Assembly: GCA_964023205.1 (NCBI GenBank)
Contig: OZ026842.1
Location: 12,502,716 to 12,566,715, forward strand
Origin: Lutraria lutraria
Taxonomy: Eukaryota > Mollusca > Bivalvia > Venerida > Mactridae
Reading direction: 5' to 3'
DNA length: 64,000 bases
Shown here: one piece after another, positions 38,155 through 50,800 of the stretch
How positions within the stretch are numbered: the stretch's first letter is position 1
Layout of the letters: the number at the start of each line of letters is the position of its first letter
Program-made: the position numbers and the translations under genes
The notes under the pieces: generated by a model
Databases searched by the model: none
Told to the model about the DNA's origin: nothing
The model's input: only the letters and a program-made list of their open reading frames with translations

Positions 38155-41100
38155 CTACGCTACTATGTACTATAAATTTAACCTCTGCAGAGAAACAACC
38201 TCTCTATAACAACACCTCCAATGTTTCCCTATGCTAATATGTACTATAAATTTAACCTCTGTAGAGAAACAACCTCTGTATAACAACACCTTCAAAGTTT
38301 CCCTAAGCTAATATCAACAATAAATTTAACCTCTGTAGAGAAACAACCCTTCTATAACAACACAGTCAAAGTATCCCGACGCTACTATGTACAATAAATT
38401 TAACCTCTGCAGAGAAACAACCTCTATATAACAACACCTTCAAATTTTCCCTAAGCTAATATATACTATAAATTTAACCTCCGCAGAGAAACAACATCTG
38501 TATAACAACACCGTCAAATTATCCCTACGCTACTATGTACTATAAATTTAATCTCTGCAGAGAAACAACCTCTGTATAACAACATCTTCAACGTTTCCCT
38601 AAACTAATATGTACTATAAATTTAACCTCTGCAGAGAAACAGCCTCTGTATAACAACACCTTGAAAGTATCCCTACGCTAGTATGTACTATAAATTAAAC
38701 CTCTGTAGAGAAACAACCTCTCTATAACAACACCGTCAAAGTATCACTACGCTACTGTGTACTATAAATTTAACCTCTGCAGAGAAACAACCTCTGTATA
38801 ACAACACCTTCAACGTTTCCCTACGCTAATATGTACTATAAATTTAACCTCTGCAGAGAAACAACCTCTGTATAACAACACCGTCAAAGTTTCCCTAAGC
38901 TAATATGTACTATAAATTTAACATCTGTAGAGAAACAACCTCTCTATAACAACACCGTCAATGTATCCCTAAGCTAATACGTACTATAAATTTAACCTCT
39001 GTAGAGAAACAACCTCTCCATAACAACACCTTCAAAGTATCCCTACGCTAATATGTACTATGAATTTAACCTCTGTAGAGAAACAACCTCTCCATAACAA
39101 CACCTTCAAAGTATCCCTACGCTAATATGTACTATGAATTTAACCTCTGTAGAGAAACAACCTCTCTATAACAACACCGTCAAAGTATCCCTAAGCTAAT
39201 ATGTACTATAAATTTAACCTCTGTAGAGAAACAACCTCTGTATAACAACACCGTCAAAGTTTCCCTAAGCTAATATGTACTATAAATTTAACCTCTGTAG
39301 AGAAACAACCTCTCCATAACAACACCTTCAAAGTATCCCTACGCTAATACGTACTATGAATTTAACCTCTGTAGAGAAACAACCTCTCTATAACAACACC
39401 TTGAAAACTATCCCTACGCTAATATGTACCATAAATTTAACCTCTGTAGAGAAACAACCTCTCTATAACAACACCGTCAAAGTTTCCCTACACTAAAATG
39501 CACTATGAATTTAACCTCTGTAGAGAAACAACCTCTCTATAACAAGACTTTAAAAGTTTCACTAAGCTAAAATTTACTATAAATTTAACCTCTGTAGAGA
39601 AACAACCTCTCTATAACAACACCTTCAAAGTATCCCTACGCTATTATGTACTATGAATGTAACCTCTATAGAGAAACAACCTCTCTAGAACAACACCGTC
39701 AAAGTATCACTACGCTACAATGTACTATAAATTTAAACTCTGTAGAGAAACAACCTCTCTATAACAACACCGTCAAAGTATCCCTACGCTACTATGTACT
39801 ATAAATTTAACCTCTGCAGAGAAACAACCTCTGTATAACAACACCTTCAAAGTTTCCCTAAGCTAATATGTACTATAAATTTAACCTCTGTAGAGAAAGA
39901 ACCTCTCTATAACAACACCGTCAAAGTATCCCTACGCTACAATGTACTATAAATTTAACCTCTGTAGAGAAACAACCTCTCTATAACAACACCGTCAAAG
40001 TATCCCTACGCAACTATGTACTATGAATTTAACCTCTGTAGAGAAACAACCTCTGTATAACAACACCTTCAAAGTTTCCCTAAGCTAATATGTACTATAA
40101 ATTAAACCTCTGTAGAGAAACAACCTCTGTATAACAACACCTTCAAAGTATCCCTACGCTAATATGTACTATAAATTTAACCTCTGTAGAGAAACAACCT
40201 CTCTATAACAACACCGTCAAAGTATCCCTACGCTAATATGAACTATAAATTTAACCTCTGTAGAGAAACAACCTCTCTATAACAACACCGTCAAAGTATC
40301 CCTACGCTACTATGTACTATAAATTTAACCTCTGTAGAGAAACAACCTCTCTATAACAACACTGTCAAAGTATCCCTAGGCTACTATGTACTATAAATTT
40401 AACCTCAATAGAGAAACAACCTCTCTATAACAACACCGTCAAAGTTTCCCTAAGCTAATATGTACTATAAATTTAACCTCTGTAGAGAAACAACCTCTCT
40501 ATAACAACACCGTCAAAGTATCCCTAGGCTACTATGTACTATAAATTTAACCTCAATAGAGAAACAACCTCTCTATAACAACACCGTCAAAGTTTCCCTA
40601 AGCTAATATGTACTATAAATTTAACCTCTGTAGAGAAACAACCTCTCTATAACAACACCGTCAAAGTATCGCTACGCTACTATGTACTATAAATTTAACC
40701 TCTGTAGAGAAACAACCTCTCTATAACAACACTGTCAAATTATCCCTACGCTACTATGTACTATAAATTTAACCTCTGCAGAGAAAGAACCTCTGTATAA
40801 CAACACCGTCAAAATTTCCCTAAGCTAATATGTACTATAAATTTAACCTCAGTAGAGAAACAACCTCTCTATAACAACACCTCCAATGTTTCCCTATGCT
40901 AATATGTACTATAAATTAAACTCTGTAGAGAAACAACCTCTGTATAACAACACCTTCAAAGTTTCCCTAAGCTAATATGTACTATAAATTTAACCTCTGT
41001 AGAGAAACAACCTCTCTATAACAACACCTTCAAAATATCACTACGCTACAATGTACTATAAATTTAACCTCTGCAGAGAAACAACCTCTCTATAACAACA

Positions 41101-42903
41101 CCTTCAAAGTTTCCCTAAGCTAATATGTACTACAAATTTAACCTCTGTAGAGAAACAACCTCTCTATAACAACACCTTCAAAGTATCCCGACGCTAATAT
41201 GTACTATGAATTTAACCTCAGTAGAGAAACAACCTCTGTATAACAACACCGTCAAAGTATCCCTACGCTACTATGTACTATAAATTTAACCTCTGCAGAG
41301 AAACAACCTCTGTATAACAACACCTTCAAAGTTTCCCTAAGCTAATATGTACTATAAATTTAACCTCTGTAGAGAAACAACCTCTCTATAACAACACCGT
41401 CAAAGTATCCCTATGCTACAATGTACTATAAATTTAACCTCTGCAGAGAAACAACCTCTGTATAACAACACCGTCAAAATTTCCCTAAGCTAATATGTAC
41501 TATAAATTTAACCTCAGTAGAGAAACAACCTCTCTATAACAACACCTCCAATGTTTCCCTATGCTAATATGTACTATAAATTTAACCTCTGTAGAGAAAC
41601 AACCTCTGTATAACAACACCTTCAAAGTTTCCCTAAGCTAATATGTACTATAAATTTAACCTCTGTAGAGAAACAACCTCTCTATAACAACACCGTCAAA
41701 GTATCCCTATGCTACAATGTACTATAAATTTAACCTCTGCAGAGAAACAACCTCTGTATAACAACACCGTCAAAATTTCCCTAAGCTAATATGTACTATA
41801 AATTTAACCTCAGTAGAGAAACAACCTCTCTATAACAACACCTCCAATGTTTCCCTATGCTAATATGTACTATAAATTTAACCTCTGTAGAGAAACAACC
41901 TCTGTATAACAACACCTTCAAAGTTTCCCTAAGGTAATATGTACTATAAATTTAACCTCTGTAGAGAAACAACCTCTCTATAACAACACCTTCAAAATAT
42001 CACTACGCTACAATGTACTATAAATTTAACCTCTGCAGAGAAACAACCTCTCTATAACAACACCTTCAAAGTTTCCCTAAGCTAATATGTACTACAAATT
42101 TAACCTCTGTAGAGAAACAACCTCTCTATAACAACACCTTCAAAGTATCCCGACGCTAATATGTACTATGAATTTAACCTCAGTAGAGAAACAACCTCTG
42201 TATAACAACACCGTCAAACTATCCCTACGCTACTATGTACTATAAATTTAACCTCTGCAGAGAAACAACCTCTCTATAACAACACCATCAAAGTATCCCT
42301 ATGCTACAATGTACTATAAATTTAACCTCTGCAGAGAAACAACCTCTGTATAACAACACCTTCAAAGTTTCCCTAAGCTAATATGTACTATAAATTTAAC
42401 CTCTGTAGAGAAACAACCTCTCTATAACAACACCTTCAAAATATCACTACGCTACAATGTACTATAAATTTAACCTCTGTAGAGAAACAACCTCTCTATA
42501 ACAACACCGTCAAAGTATCCCTACGCTAATATGTACTATAAATTTAACCTCTGCAGAGAAACAACCTTTGTATAACAACACATTCAAAGTTTCCCTACGC
42601 TACTAGGTACTATAAATTTAACCTCTGCAGAGAAACAACCTCTCTATAACAACACCTTCAAAGTTTCCCTAAGCTAATATGTACTACAAATTTAACCTCA
42701 GTAGAGAAACAACCTCTCTATAACAACACCTTCAAAGTATCCCGACGCTAATATGTACTATGAATTTAACCTCAGTAGAGAAACAACCTCTGTATAACAA
42801 CACCGTCAAAGTATCCCTAGGCTACTATGTACTATAAATTTAACCTCAATAGAGAAACAACCTCTCTATAACAACACCGTCAAAGTTTCCCTAAGCTAAT
42901 ATG

Positions 42904-43644
42904 TACTATAAATTTAACCTCTGTAGAGAAACAACCTCTCTATAACAACACCGTCAAAGTTTCCCTAAGCTAATATTTACAATAAATTTAACCTCTGTAG
43001 AGAAACAACCTCTCTATAACAACACCGTCAAAGTATCCCTACGCTACTATGTACTATAAATTTAACCTCTGTAGAGAAACAACCTCTCTATAACAACACC
43101 TTCAAAGTTTCCCTAAGCTAATATTTACAATAAATTTAAACTCTGTAGAGAAACAACCTCTCTATAACAACACCGTCAAAGTATCCCTACGCTACTATGT
43201 ACTATAAATTTAACCTCTGCAGAGAAACAACCTCTGTATAACAACACCTTCAAAGTTTCCCTAAGCTAATATTTACAATAAATTTAAACTCTGTAGAGAA
43301 ACAACCTCTCTATAACAACACCGTCAAAGTATCCCTACGCTACTATGTACTATAAATTTAACCTCTGCAGAGAAACAACCTCTGTATAACAACACCTTCA
43401 AAGTTTCCCTAAGCTAATATTTACAATAAATTTAACCTCTGTAGAGAAACAACCTCTCTATAACAACACCGTCAAAGTATCCCTACGCTACTATGTACTA
43501 TAAATTTTACCTCTGTAGAGAAACAACCTCTCTATAACAACACCTTCAAAGTTTCCCTAAGCTAATATTTACAATAAATTTAAACTCTGTAGAGAAACAA
43601 CCTCTGTATAACAACACCGTCAAAGTATCCCTACGCTACAATGT
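42904..43644 (+). repeat. 148-bp dimeric higher-order run in V2
   Basis: Counterpart of 34320-35060 at +8,584 (TTACAA at 42977, 43125, 43273, 43421 and 43569). All five dimers are kept, so the dimer amplification predates the V1/V2 duplication. Confidence 0.9.
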
Positions 43645-45184
43645 ACTATAAATTTAACCTCTGCAGAGAAACAACCACTGTATAACAACACCTTCAAAGT
43701 TTCCCTAAGCTAATATGTACTATAAATTTAACCTCTGTAGAGAAACAACCTCTCTGTAACAACACCGTCAAAGTATCCCTACGCTAATATGTACTATAAA
43801 TTTAACCTCTGCAGAGAAACAACCTCTGTATAACAACACCTTCAAAGTTTCCCTAAGTTAATATGTACTATAAATTAATCCTCTGTAGAGAAACAACCTC
43901 TCTATAACAACACCTCCAATGTTTCCCTATCCTAATATGTACTATAAATTTAACCTCTGTAGAGAAACAACCTCTCTATAACAACACCGTCAAAGTATCC
44001 CTACGCAACTATGTGCTATAAATTTAACCTCTGTAGAGAAACAACCTCTGTATAACAACACCTTCAAAGTTTCCCTAAGCTAATATGTACTATAAATTTA
44101 ACCTCTGTAGAGAAACAACCTCTCTGTAACAACAGCGTCAAAGTATCCCTACGCTAATATGTACTATAAATTTAACCTCTGTAGAGAAACAACCTCTCTA
44201 TAACAACACCGTCAAAGTATCCCTACGCTAATATTTACTTTGAATTTAACCTCTGTAGAGAAACAACCTCTCAATAACAACACCGTCAAAGTATCCCTAG
44301 GCTACTATGTACTATAAATTTAACCTCTGTAGAGAAACAACCTCTCAATAACAACACCTTAAAAGTTTCCCTACGCTAATATTTACTATAAATTTAACCT
44401 CTGTAGAGAAACAACCTCGCTATAACAACACCGTCAAAGTATCCCTATGCTACTATGTACTATAAATTTAACCTCTGCAGAGAAACAACCTCTGTATAAC
44501 AACACCTTCAAAGTTTCCCTCAGCTAATATGTACTATAAATTTAACCTCCGTAGATGAACAACCTCTCTATAACAACACTTCCAATGTTTCCATATGCTA
44601 ATATGTACCATAAATTAAACCTCTGTAGAGAAACAACCTCTCTATAACAACACCGTCAAAGTATCCCTACGCTACAATGTACTTTAAATTTAACCTCTGC
44701 AGAGAAACAACCTCTGTATAACAACACCTTCAAAGTTTCCCTAAGCTAATATTTACAATAAATTTACCCTCTGTAGAGAAACAACCTTTTTATAACAACA
44801 CCGTCAAAGTATCCCTACGCTACTATGTACTATAAATTTAACCTCTGCAGAGAAACAACCTCTGTATAACAACACCTTCAAAGTTTCCCTAAGCTAATAT
44901 TTACAATAAATTTAACCTCTGTAGAGAAACAACCTCTCTATAACAACACCGTCAAAGTATCGCTACGCTACTATGTACTATAAATTTAACCTCAGTAGAG
45001 AAACAACCTCTGTATAACAACACCGTCAAATTATCCCTACGCTACTATGTACTATAAATTTAACCTCTGTAGAGAAACAACCTCTCTATAACAACACCGT
45101 CAAAGTATCGCTACACTACTATGTACTATAAATTTAACCTCTGTAGAGAAACAACCTCTGTATAACAACACCGTCAAATTATCC
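43631..45184 (+). repeat. 1,554-bp 21-monomer segment, single copy (V2)
   Basis: The same ordered markers as 35047-36600, once only. It shows which segment differs between the two V units. Confidence 0.88.
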
Positions 45185-45764
45185 CTACGCTACTATGTAC
45201 TATAAATTTAACCTCTGCAGAGAAACAACCTCTCTATAACAACACCTCCAATGTTTCCCTATGCTAATATGTACTATAAATTTAACCTCTGTAGAGAAAC
45301 AACCTCTGTATAACAACACCTTCAAAGTTTCCCTAAGCTAATATCAACAATAAATTTAACCTCTGTAGAGAAACAACCCTTCTATAACAACACAGTCAAA
45401 GTATCCCTACGCTACTATGTACAATAAATTTAACCTCTGCAGAGAAACAACCTCTATATAACAACACCTTCAAATTTTCCCTAAGCTAATATATACTATA
45501 AATTTAACCTCCGCAGAGAAACAACATCTGTATAACAACACCGTCAAATTATCCCTACGCTACTATGTACTATAAATTTAATCTCTGCAGAGAAACAACC
45601 TCTGTATAACAACATCTTCAACGTTTCCCTAAGCTAATATGTACTATAAATTTAACCTCTGCAGAGAAACAGCCTCTGTATAACAACACCTTGAAAGTAT
45701 CCCTACGCTAGTATGTACTATAAATTAAACCTCTGTAGAGAAACAACCTCTCTATAACAACACC

Positions 45765-47859
45765 TTCAAAGTTTCCCTAAGCTAATATTTACTATAAATT
45801 TAACCTCTGTAGAGAAACAACCTCTGCATAACAACACCTTCAAAGTATCCCTACGCTACTATGTACTATAAATTTAACCTCTGTAGAGAAACAACCTCTC
45901 TATAACAACACCTCCAATGTTTCCCTATGCTAATATGTACTATAAATTTAACCTCTGTAGAGAAACAACCTCTGTATAACGACACCTTCAAAGTTTCCCT
46001 AAGCTAATATTAACAATAAATTTAACCTCTGTAGAGAAACAACCTCTCTATAACAACACAGTCAAAGTATCCCTACGCTACTATGTACTATAAATTTAAC
46101 CTCTGCAGAGAAACAACCTCTGTATAACAACACCTTCAAATTTTCCCTAAGCTAATATGTACTATAAATTTAACCTCTGCAGAGAAACAACCTCTGTATA
46201 ACAACACCGTCAAATTATCCCTACGCTACTATGTACTATCAATTTAATCTCTGCAGAGAAACAACCTCTGTATAACAACACCGTCAAAGTTTCCCTAAGC
46301 TAATATGTACTATAAATCTAACCTCTGCAGAGAAACAGCCTCTGTATAACAACACCTTGAAAGTATCCCTACGCTACTATGTACTATAAATTAAACCTCT
46401 GTAGAGAAACAACCTCTCTATAACAACACCTTCAAAGTTTCCCTATCCTAATATGTACTATAAATTTAACCTCTGTAGAGAAACAACCTCTCTATAACAA
46501 CACCGTCAAAGTATCCCTACGCAACTATGTGCTATAAATTTAACCTCTGTAGAGAAACAACCTCTCTATAAGAACACCGTCAAAGTTTCCCTATGCTACT
46601 ATGTACTATAAATTTAACCTCTGCAGAGAAACCACCTCTGTATAACAACACCTTCAAAGTTTCCCTACGCTACTATGTACAATAAATTTAACCTCTGCAG
46701 AGAAACAACCTCTGTATAACAACACCTTCAAAGTTTCCCTAAGCTACTATGTACTATAAATTTAACCTCTGTAGAGAAACAACCTCTCTATAATAACACC
46801 GTCAAAGTTTCCCTATGCTACTATGTACTATAAATTTAACCTCTGCAGAGAAACCACCTCTGTATAACAACACCTTCAAAGTTTCCCTACGCTACTATGT
46901 ACTATAAATTTAACCTCTGCAGAGAAACAACCTCTGTATAACAACACCTTCAAAGTTTCCTGAAGCTAATATTTACTATAAATTTAACCTCTGTAGAGAA
47001 ACAACCTCTGCATAACAACACCTTCAAAGTATCCCTACGCTACTATGTACTATAAATTTAACCTCTGTAGAGAAACAACCTCTCTATAACAACACCGTCA
47101 AAGTTCCTATGCTACTATGTACTTTAAATTTAACCTCTGCAGAGAAACCACCTCTGTATAACAACACCTTCAAAGTTTCCCTACGCTACTAAATACTATA
47201 AATTTAACCTCTGCAGAGAAACAACCTCTGTATAACAACACCTTCAAAGTTTCCCGAAGCTAATATTTACTATAAATTTAACCTCTGTAGAGAAACAACC
47301 TCTGTATAACAATACCTTCAAAGTATCCCTACGCTACTTTGTACTATAAATTTAACCTCTGTAGAGAAACAACCTCTCAATAACAACACCTTCAAAGTAT
47401 CCCTACGCTACTATGTACTAAAAATTTAACCTCTGCAGAGAAACAACCTCTGTATAACAACACCTTCAAAGTTTCCCTAAGCTACTATGTTACTATAAAT
47501 TTAACCTCTGTAGAGAAAGAACCTCTGTATAACAACACCGTCAAAGTATCCTTACGCCACTATGTACTACAAATTTAACCTCTGTAGAGAAACAACCTGT
47601 CTATAACAACACCTTCAAAGTCTCCCTAAGCCAATATTTACTATAAATTTAACCTCTGTAGAGAAACAACCTCTGTATAACAACACCATCAAAGTATCCC
47701 TACGCTAATATGTACTATAAATTTAACCTCTGTAGAGAAACAACCTCTGTATAACAACACCTTCAAAGTATCCCTACGCTACTATGTACTATAAATTTAA
47801 CCTCTGCAGAGAAACAACCTCTGTATAACAACACCTTCAAAGTTTCCCTCAGCTAATAT
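45765..47859 (+). repeat. Irregular transition zone between left and right repeat families
   Basis: About 28 monomers with many private changes: GAAACCACCTC at 46628, 46850 and 47144; AAGTTCCTATG (2-bp deletion, about 47101); CTAAATACTATAAAT (about 47188); a 75-bp monomer with CTATGTTACTATAAAT (47484). A three-monomer (222-bp) repeat is visible at 46557-46778 and again from 46779 to about 46955. The left families (Q, P, U cassettes) stop here, and the variants typical of the right end become common after it. Confidence 0.75.
46557..46955 (+). repeat. 222-bp trimer duplication in the transition zone
   Basis: GAAACCACCTC recurs 222 bp apart (3 x 74), preceded in both copies by GTCAAAGTTTCCCTATGC and followed by CTACGCTACTATG. 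The second copy departs at TTTCCTGAAGC (about 46958). One difference is ACAATAAAT in the first against ACTATAAAT in the second. Confidence 0.8.
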
Positions 47860-50800
47860 GTACTATAAATTAAACCTCTGTAGAGAAACAACCTCTCTAT
47901 AACAACACCGTCAAAGTATCCCTACGCTACAATGTACTATAAATTTAACCTCTGCAGAGAAACAACCTCTGTATAACAACACCTTCAAAGTTTCCCTAAG
48001 CTAATATGTACTATAAATTAAACCTCTGTAGAGAAATAACCTCTCTATAACAACACCATCAAAGTATCCCTACGCTAATATGTACTATAAATTTAACCTC
48101 TGAAGAGAAACAACCTCTCTATAACAACAGCTTCAACGTTTCCCTAAGCTAATATTTACTATAAATTTAACCTCTGCAGATAAACAACCTCTGTATAACA
48201 ACACCTTCAAAGTTTCCCTAAGCTAATATGTACTATAAATTTAACCTCTGTAGAGAAACAACCTCTGTATAACAACACCGTCAAAATATCCCTACGCAAC
48301 TATGTACTATAAATTAAACCTCTGCAGAGAAACAACCTCTGTATAACAACACCTTCAAAGTTTCCCTAAGCTAATATGTACTATAAATTTAACCTCTGTA
48401 GAGAAACAACCTCTGTATAACAACACCGTCAAAGTATCCCTACGCAACTATGTACTATAAATTTAACCTCTGCAGAGAAACAACCTCTGTGTAACAACAC
48501 CTTCAAAGTTTCCCTAAGCGAATATGTACTATAAATTTAACCTCTGTAGAGAAACAACCTCTCTATAACAACACCTTCAAAGTTTCCCTAAGCTAATATG
48601 TACTTTGAATTTAACCTCTGTACAGAAACAACCTCTCTATAACAACACCGTCAAAGTATCCCTACGCAACTAAGTACTATTAATTTAACCTCTGCGGAGA
48701 AACAACCTCTCTATAACAACACCTTCAAAGTTTCCCTAAGCTAATATGTACTAAAAATTTAACCTCTGTAGAGAAACAACCTCTGTATAACAACACCTTC
48801 AAAGTTTTCCTACGCTAATATTTACAATAAATTTAACCTCTGTAGAGAAACAACCTCTCTATAACAACACCGTCAAAGTATCCCTACGCAACTATGTACT
48901 ATAAATTTAACATCTGCAGAGAAACAACCTCTGTATAACAACTCCGTCAAAGAATCCCTACGCTACTATGTACTAAAAATTTAACCTCGGCAGAGAAACA
49001 ACCTCTGTATAACAACACCTTCAAAGTTTCCCTAAGCTAATATGTACTATAAATTTAACCTCTGCAGAGAAACAACCTCTGTATAACAACACCTTCAAAG
49101 TTTCCCTAAGCTACTATGTTACTATAAATTTAACCTCTGTAGAGAAACAACCTCTGTAAAACAACACCGTCAAAGTATCCCTACGCCACTATGTACTATA
49201 AATTTAACCTCTGTAGAGAAACAACCTGTCTATAACAACACCTTCAAAGTCTCCCTAAGCCAATATTTACTATAAATTTAACCTCTGTAGAGAAACAACC
49301 TCTCTATAACAACACCATCAAAGTATCCCTACGCTAATATGTACTATAAATTTAACCTCTGTAGTGACACAACCTGTCTATAACAACACCTTCAAAGTTT
49401 CCCTAAGCTAATATTTACTATAAATTTAACCTCTGCAGAGAAACAACCTCTCTATAACAACACCTTCAAAGTTTCCCTAAGCTAATATGTACTATAAATT
49501 TAACCTCTGTAGAGAAACAACCTCTGTATAACAACACCTTCAAAGTATCCCTACGCTACTATGTACTATAAATTTAACCTCTGCAGAGAAACAACCTCTG
49601 TATAACAACACCTTCAAAGTTTCCCTCAGCTAATATGTAATATAAATTAAACCTCTGTAGAGAAACAACCTCTCTATAACAACACCGTCAAATTATCCCT
49701 ACGCTACAATGTACTATAAATTTAACCTCTGCAGAGAAACAACCTCTGTATAACAACACCTTCAAAGTTTCCCTAAGCTAATATGTACTATAAATTAAAC
49801 CTCTGTAGAGAAATAACCTCTCTATAACAACACCGTCAAAGTATCCCTACGCTAATATGTACTATAAATTTAACCTCTGAAGAGAAACAACCTCTCTATA
49901 ACAACACCTTCAACGTTTCCCTAAGCTAATATTTACTATAAATTTAACCTCTCCAGATAAACAACCTCTGTATAACAACACCTTTAAAGTTTCCCTATGC
50001 TAATATGTACTATAAATTTAACCTCTGTAGAGAAACAACCTCTGTATAACAACACCGTCAAAGTATCCCTACGCAACTATGTACTATAAATTTAACCTCT
50101 GTAGAGAAACAACCTCTGTATAACAACACCGTCAAATTATCCCTACGCAACTATGTACTATAAATTTAACCTCTGCAGAGAAACAACCACTGTGTAACAA
50201 CACCTTCAAAGTTTCCCTAAGCGAATATGTACTATAAATTTAACCTCTGTAGAGAAACAACCTCTCTATAACAACACCTTCAAAGTTTCCCTAAGCTAAT
50301 ATGTACTTTGTATTTTACCTCTGTACAGAAACAACCTCTCTATAACAACACCGTCAAAGTATCCCTACGCAACTAAGTACTATTAATTTAACCTCTGCAG
50401 AGAAACAACCTCTCTATAACAACACCTTCAAAGTTTCCCTAAGCTAATATGTACTAAAAATTTAACCTCTGTAGAGAAACAACCTCTGTATAACAACACC
50501 TTCAAAGTTTCCCTAAGCTAATATGTACTATAAATTTAACCTCTGCAGAGAAACAACCTCTCAATAACAACACCGTCAAAGTATCCCTACGCTAATATTT
50601 ACAATAAATTTAACCTCTGTAGAGAAACAACCTCTCTATAACAACACCGTCAAAGTATCCCTACGCAACTATGTACTATAAATTTAACCTCTGCAGAGAA
50701 ACAACCTCTGTATAACAACACCGTCAAAGAATCCCTACGCTACTATGTACTAAAAATTTAACCTCGGCAGAGAAACAACCTCTGTATAACAACACCTTCA

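Larger units (their letters stand above)
30151..38734 (+). repeat. Higher-order unit V1 (8,584 bp = 116 monomers)
   Basis: Tandemly followed by V2. Markers at +8,584: CACTACGCTACTGTG (30161 and 38745), CACCATCAAAG (33699 and 42283), TACTAGGTAC (34018 and 42602), AAATTAATCC (35289 and 43873), CTCCGTAGATGAAC (35963 and 44547). V1 overlaps the second part of U2, so it combines U2-derived sequence with new sequence: 148-bp dimers at 34.3-35.1 kb and the 1,554-bp duplication at 35-38 kb. Confidence 0.9.
38735..45764 (+). repeat. Higher-order unit V2 (7,030 bp = 95 monomers)
   Basis: Tandem copy of V1 lacking one 1,554-bp unit. Rare variants return in order, including ATATCAACAA (38311 in V1, 45341 here, +7,030). 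Visible differences from V1 include CTCTGTAGAG for CTCTGCAGAG near 43966 and TATCCCTACGC for TATCCCGACGC near 45395. V2 ends where the corresponding V1 position (38735) restarts the unit. Confidence 0.9.
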
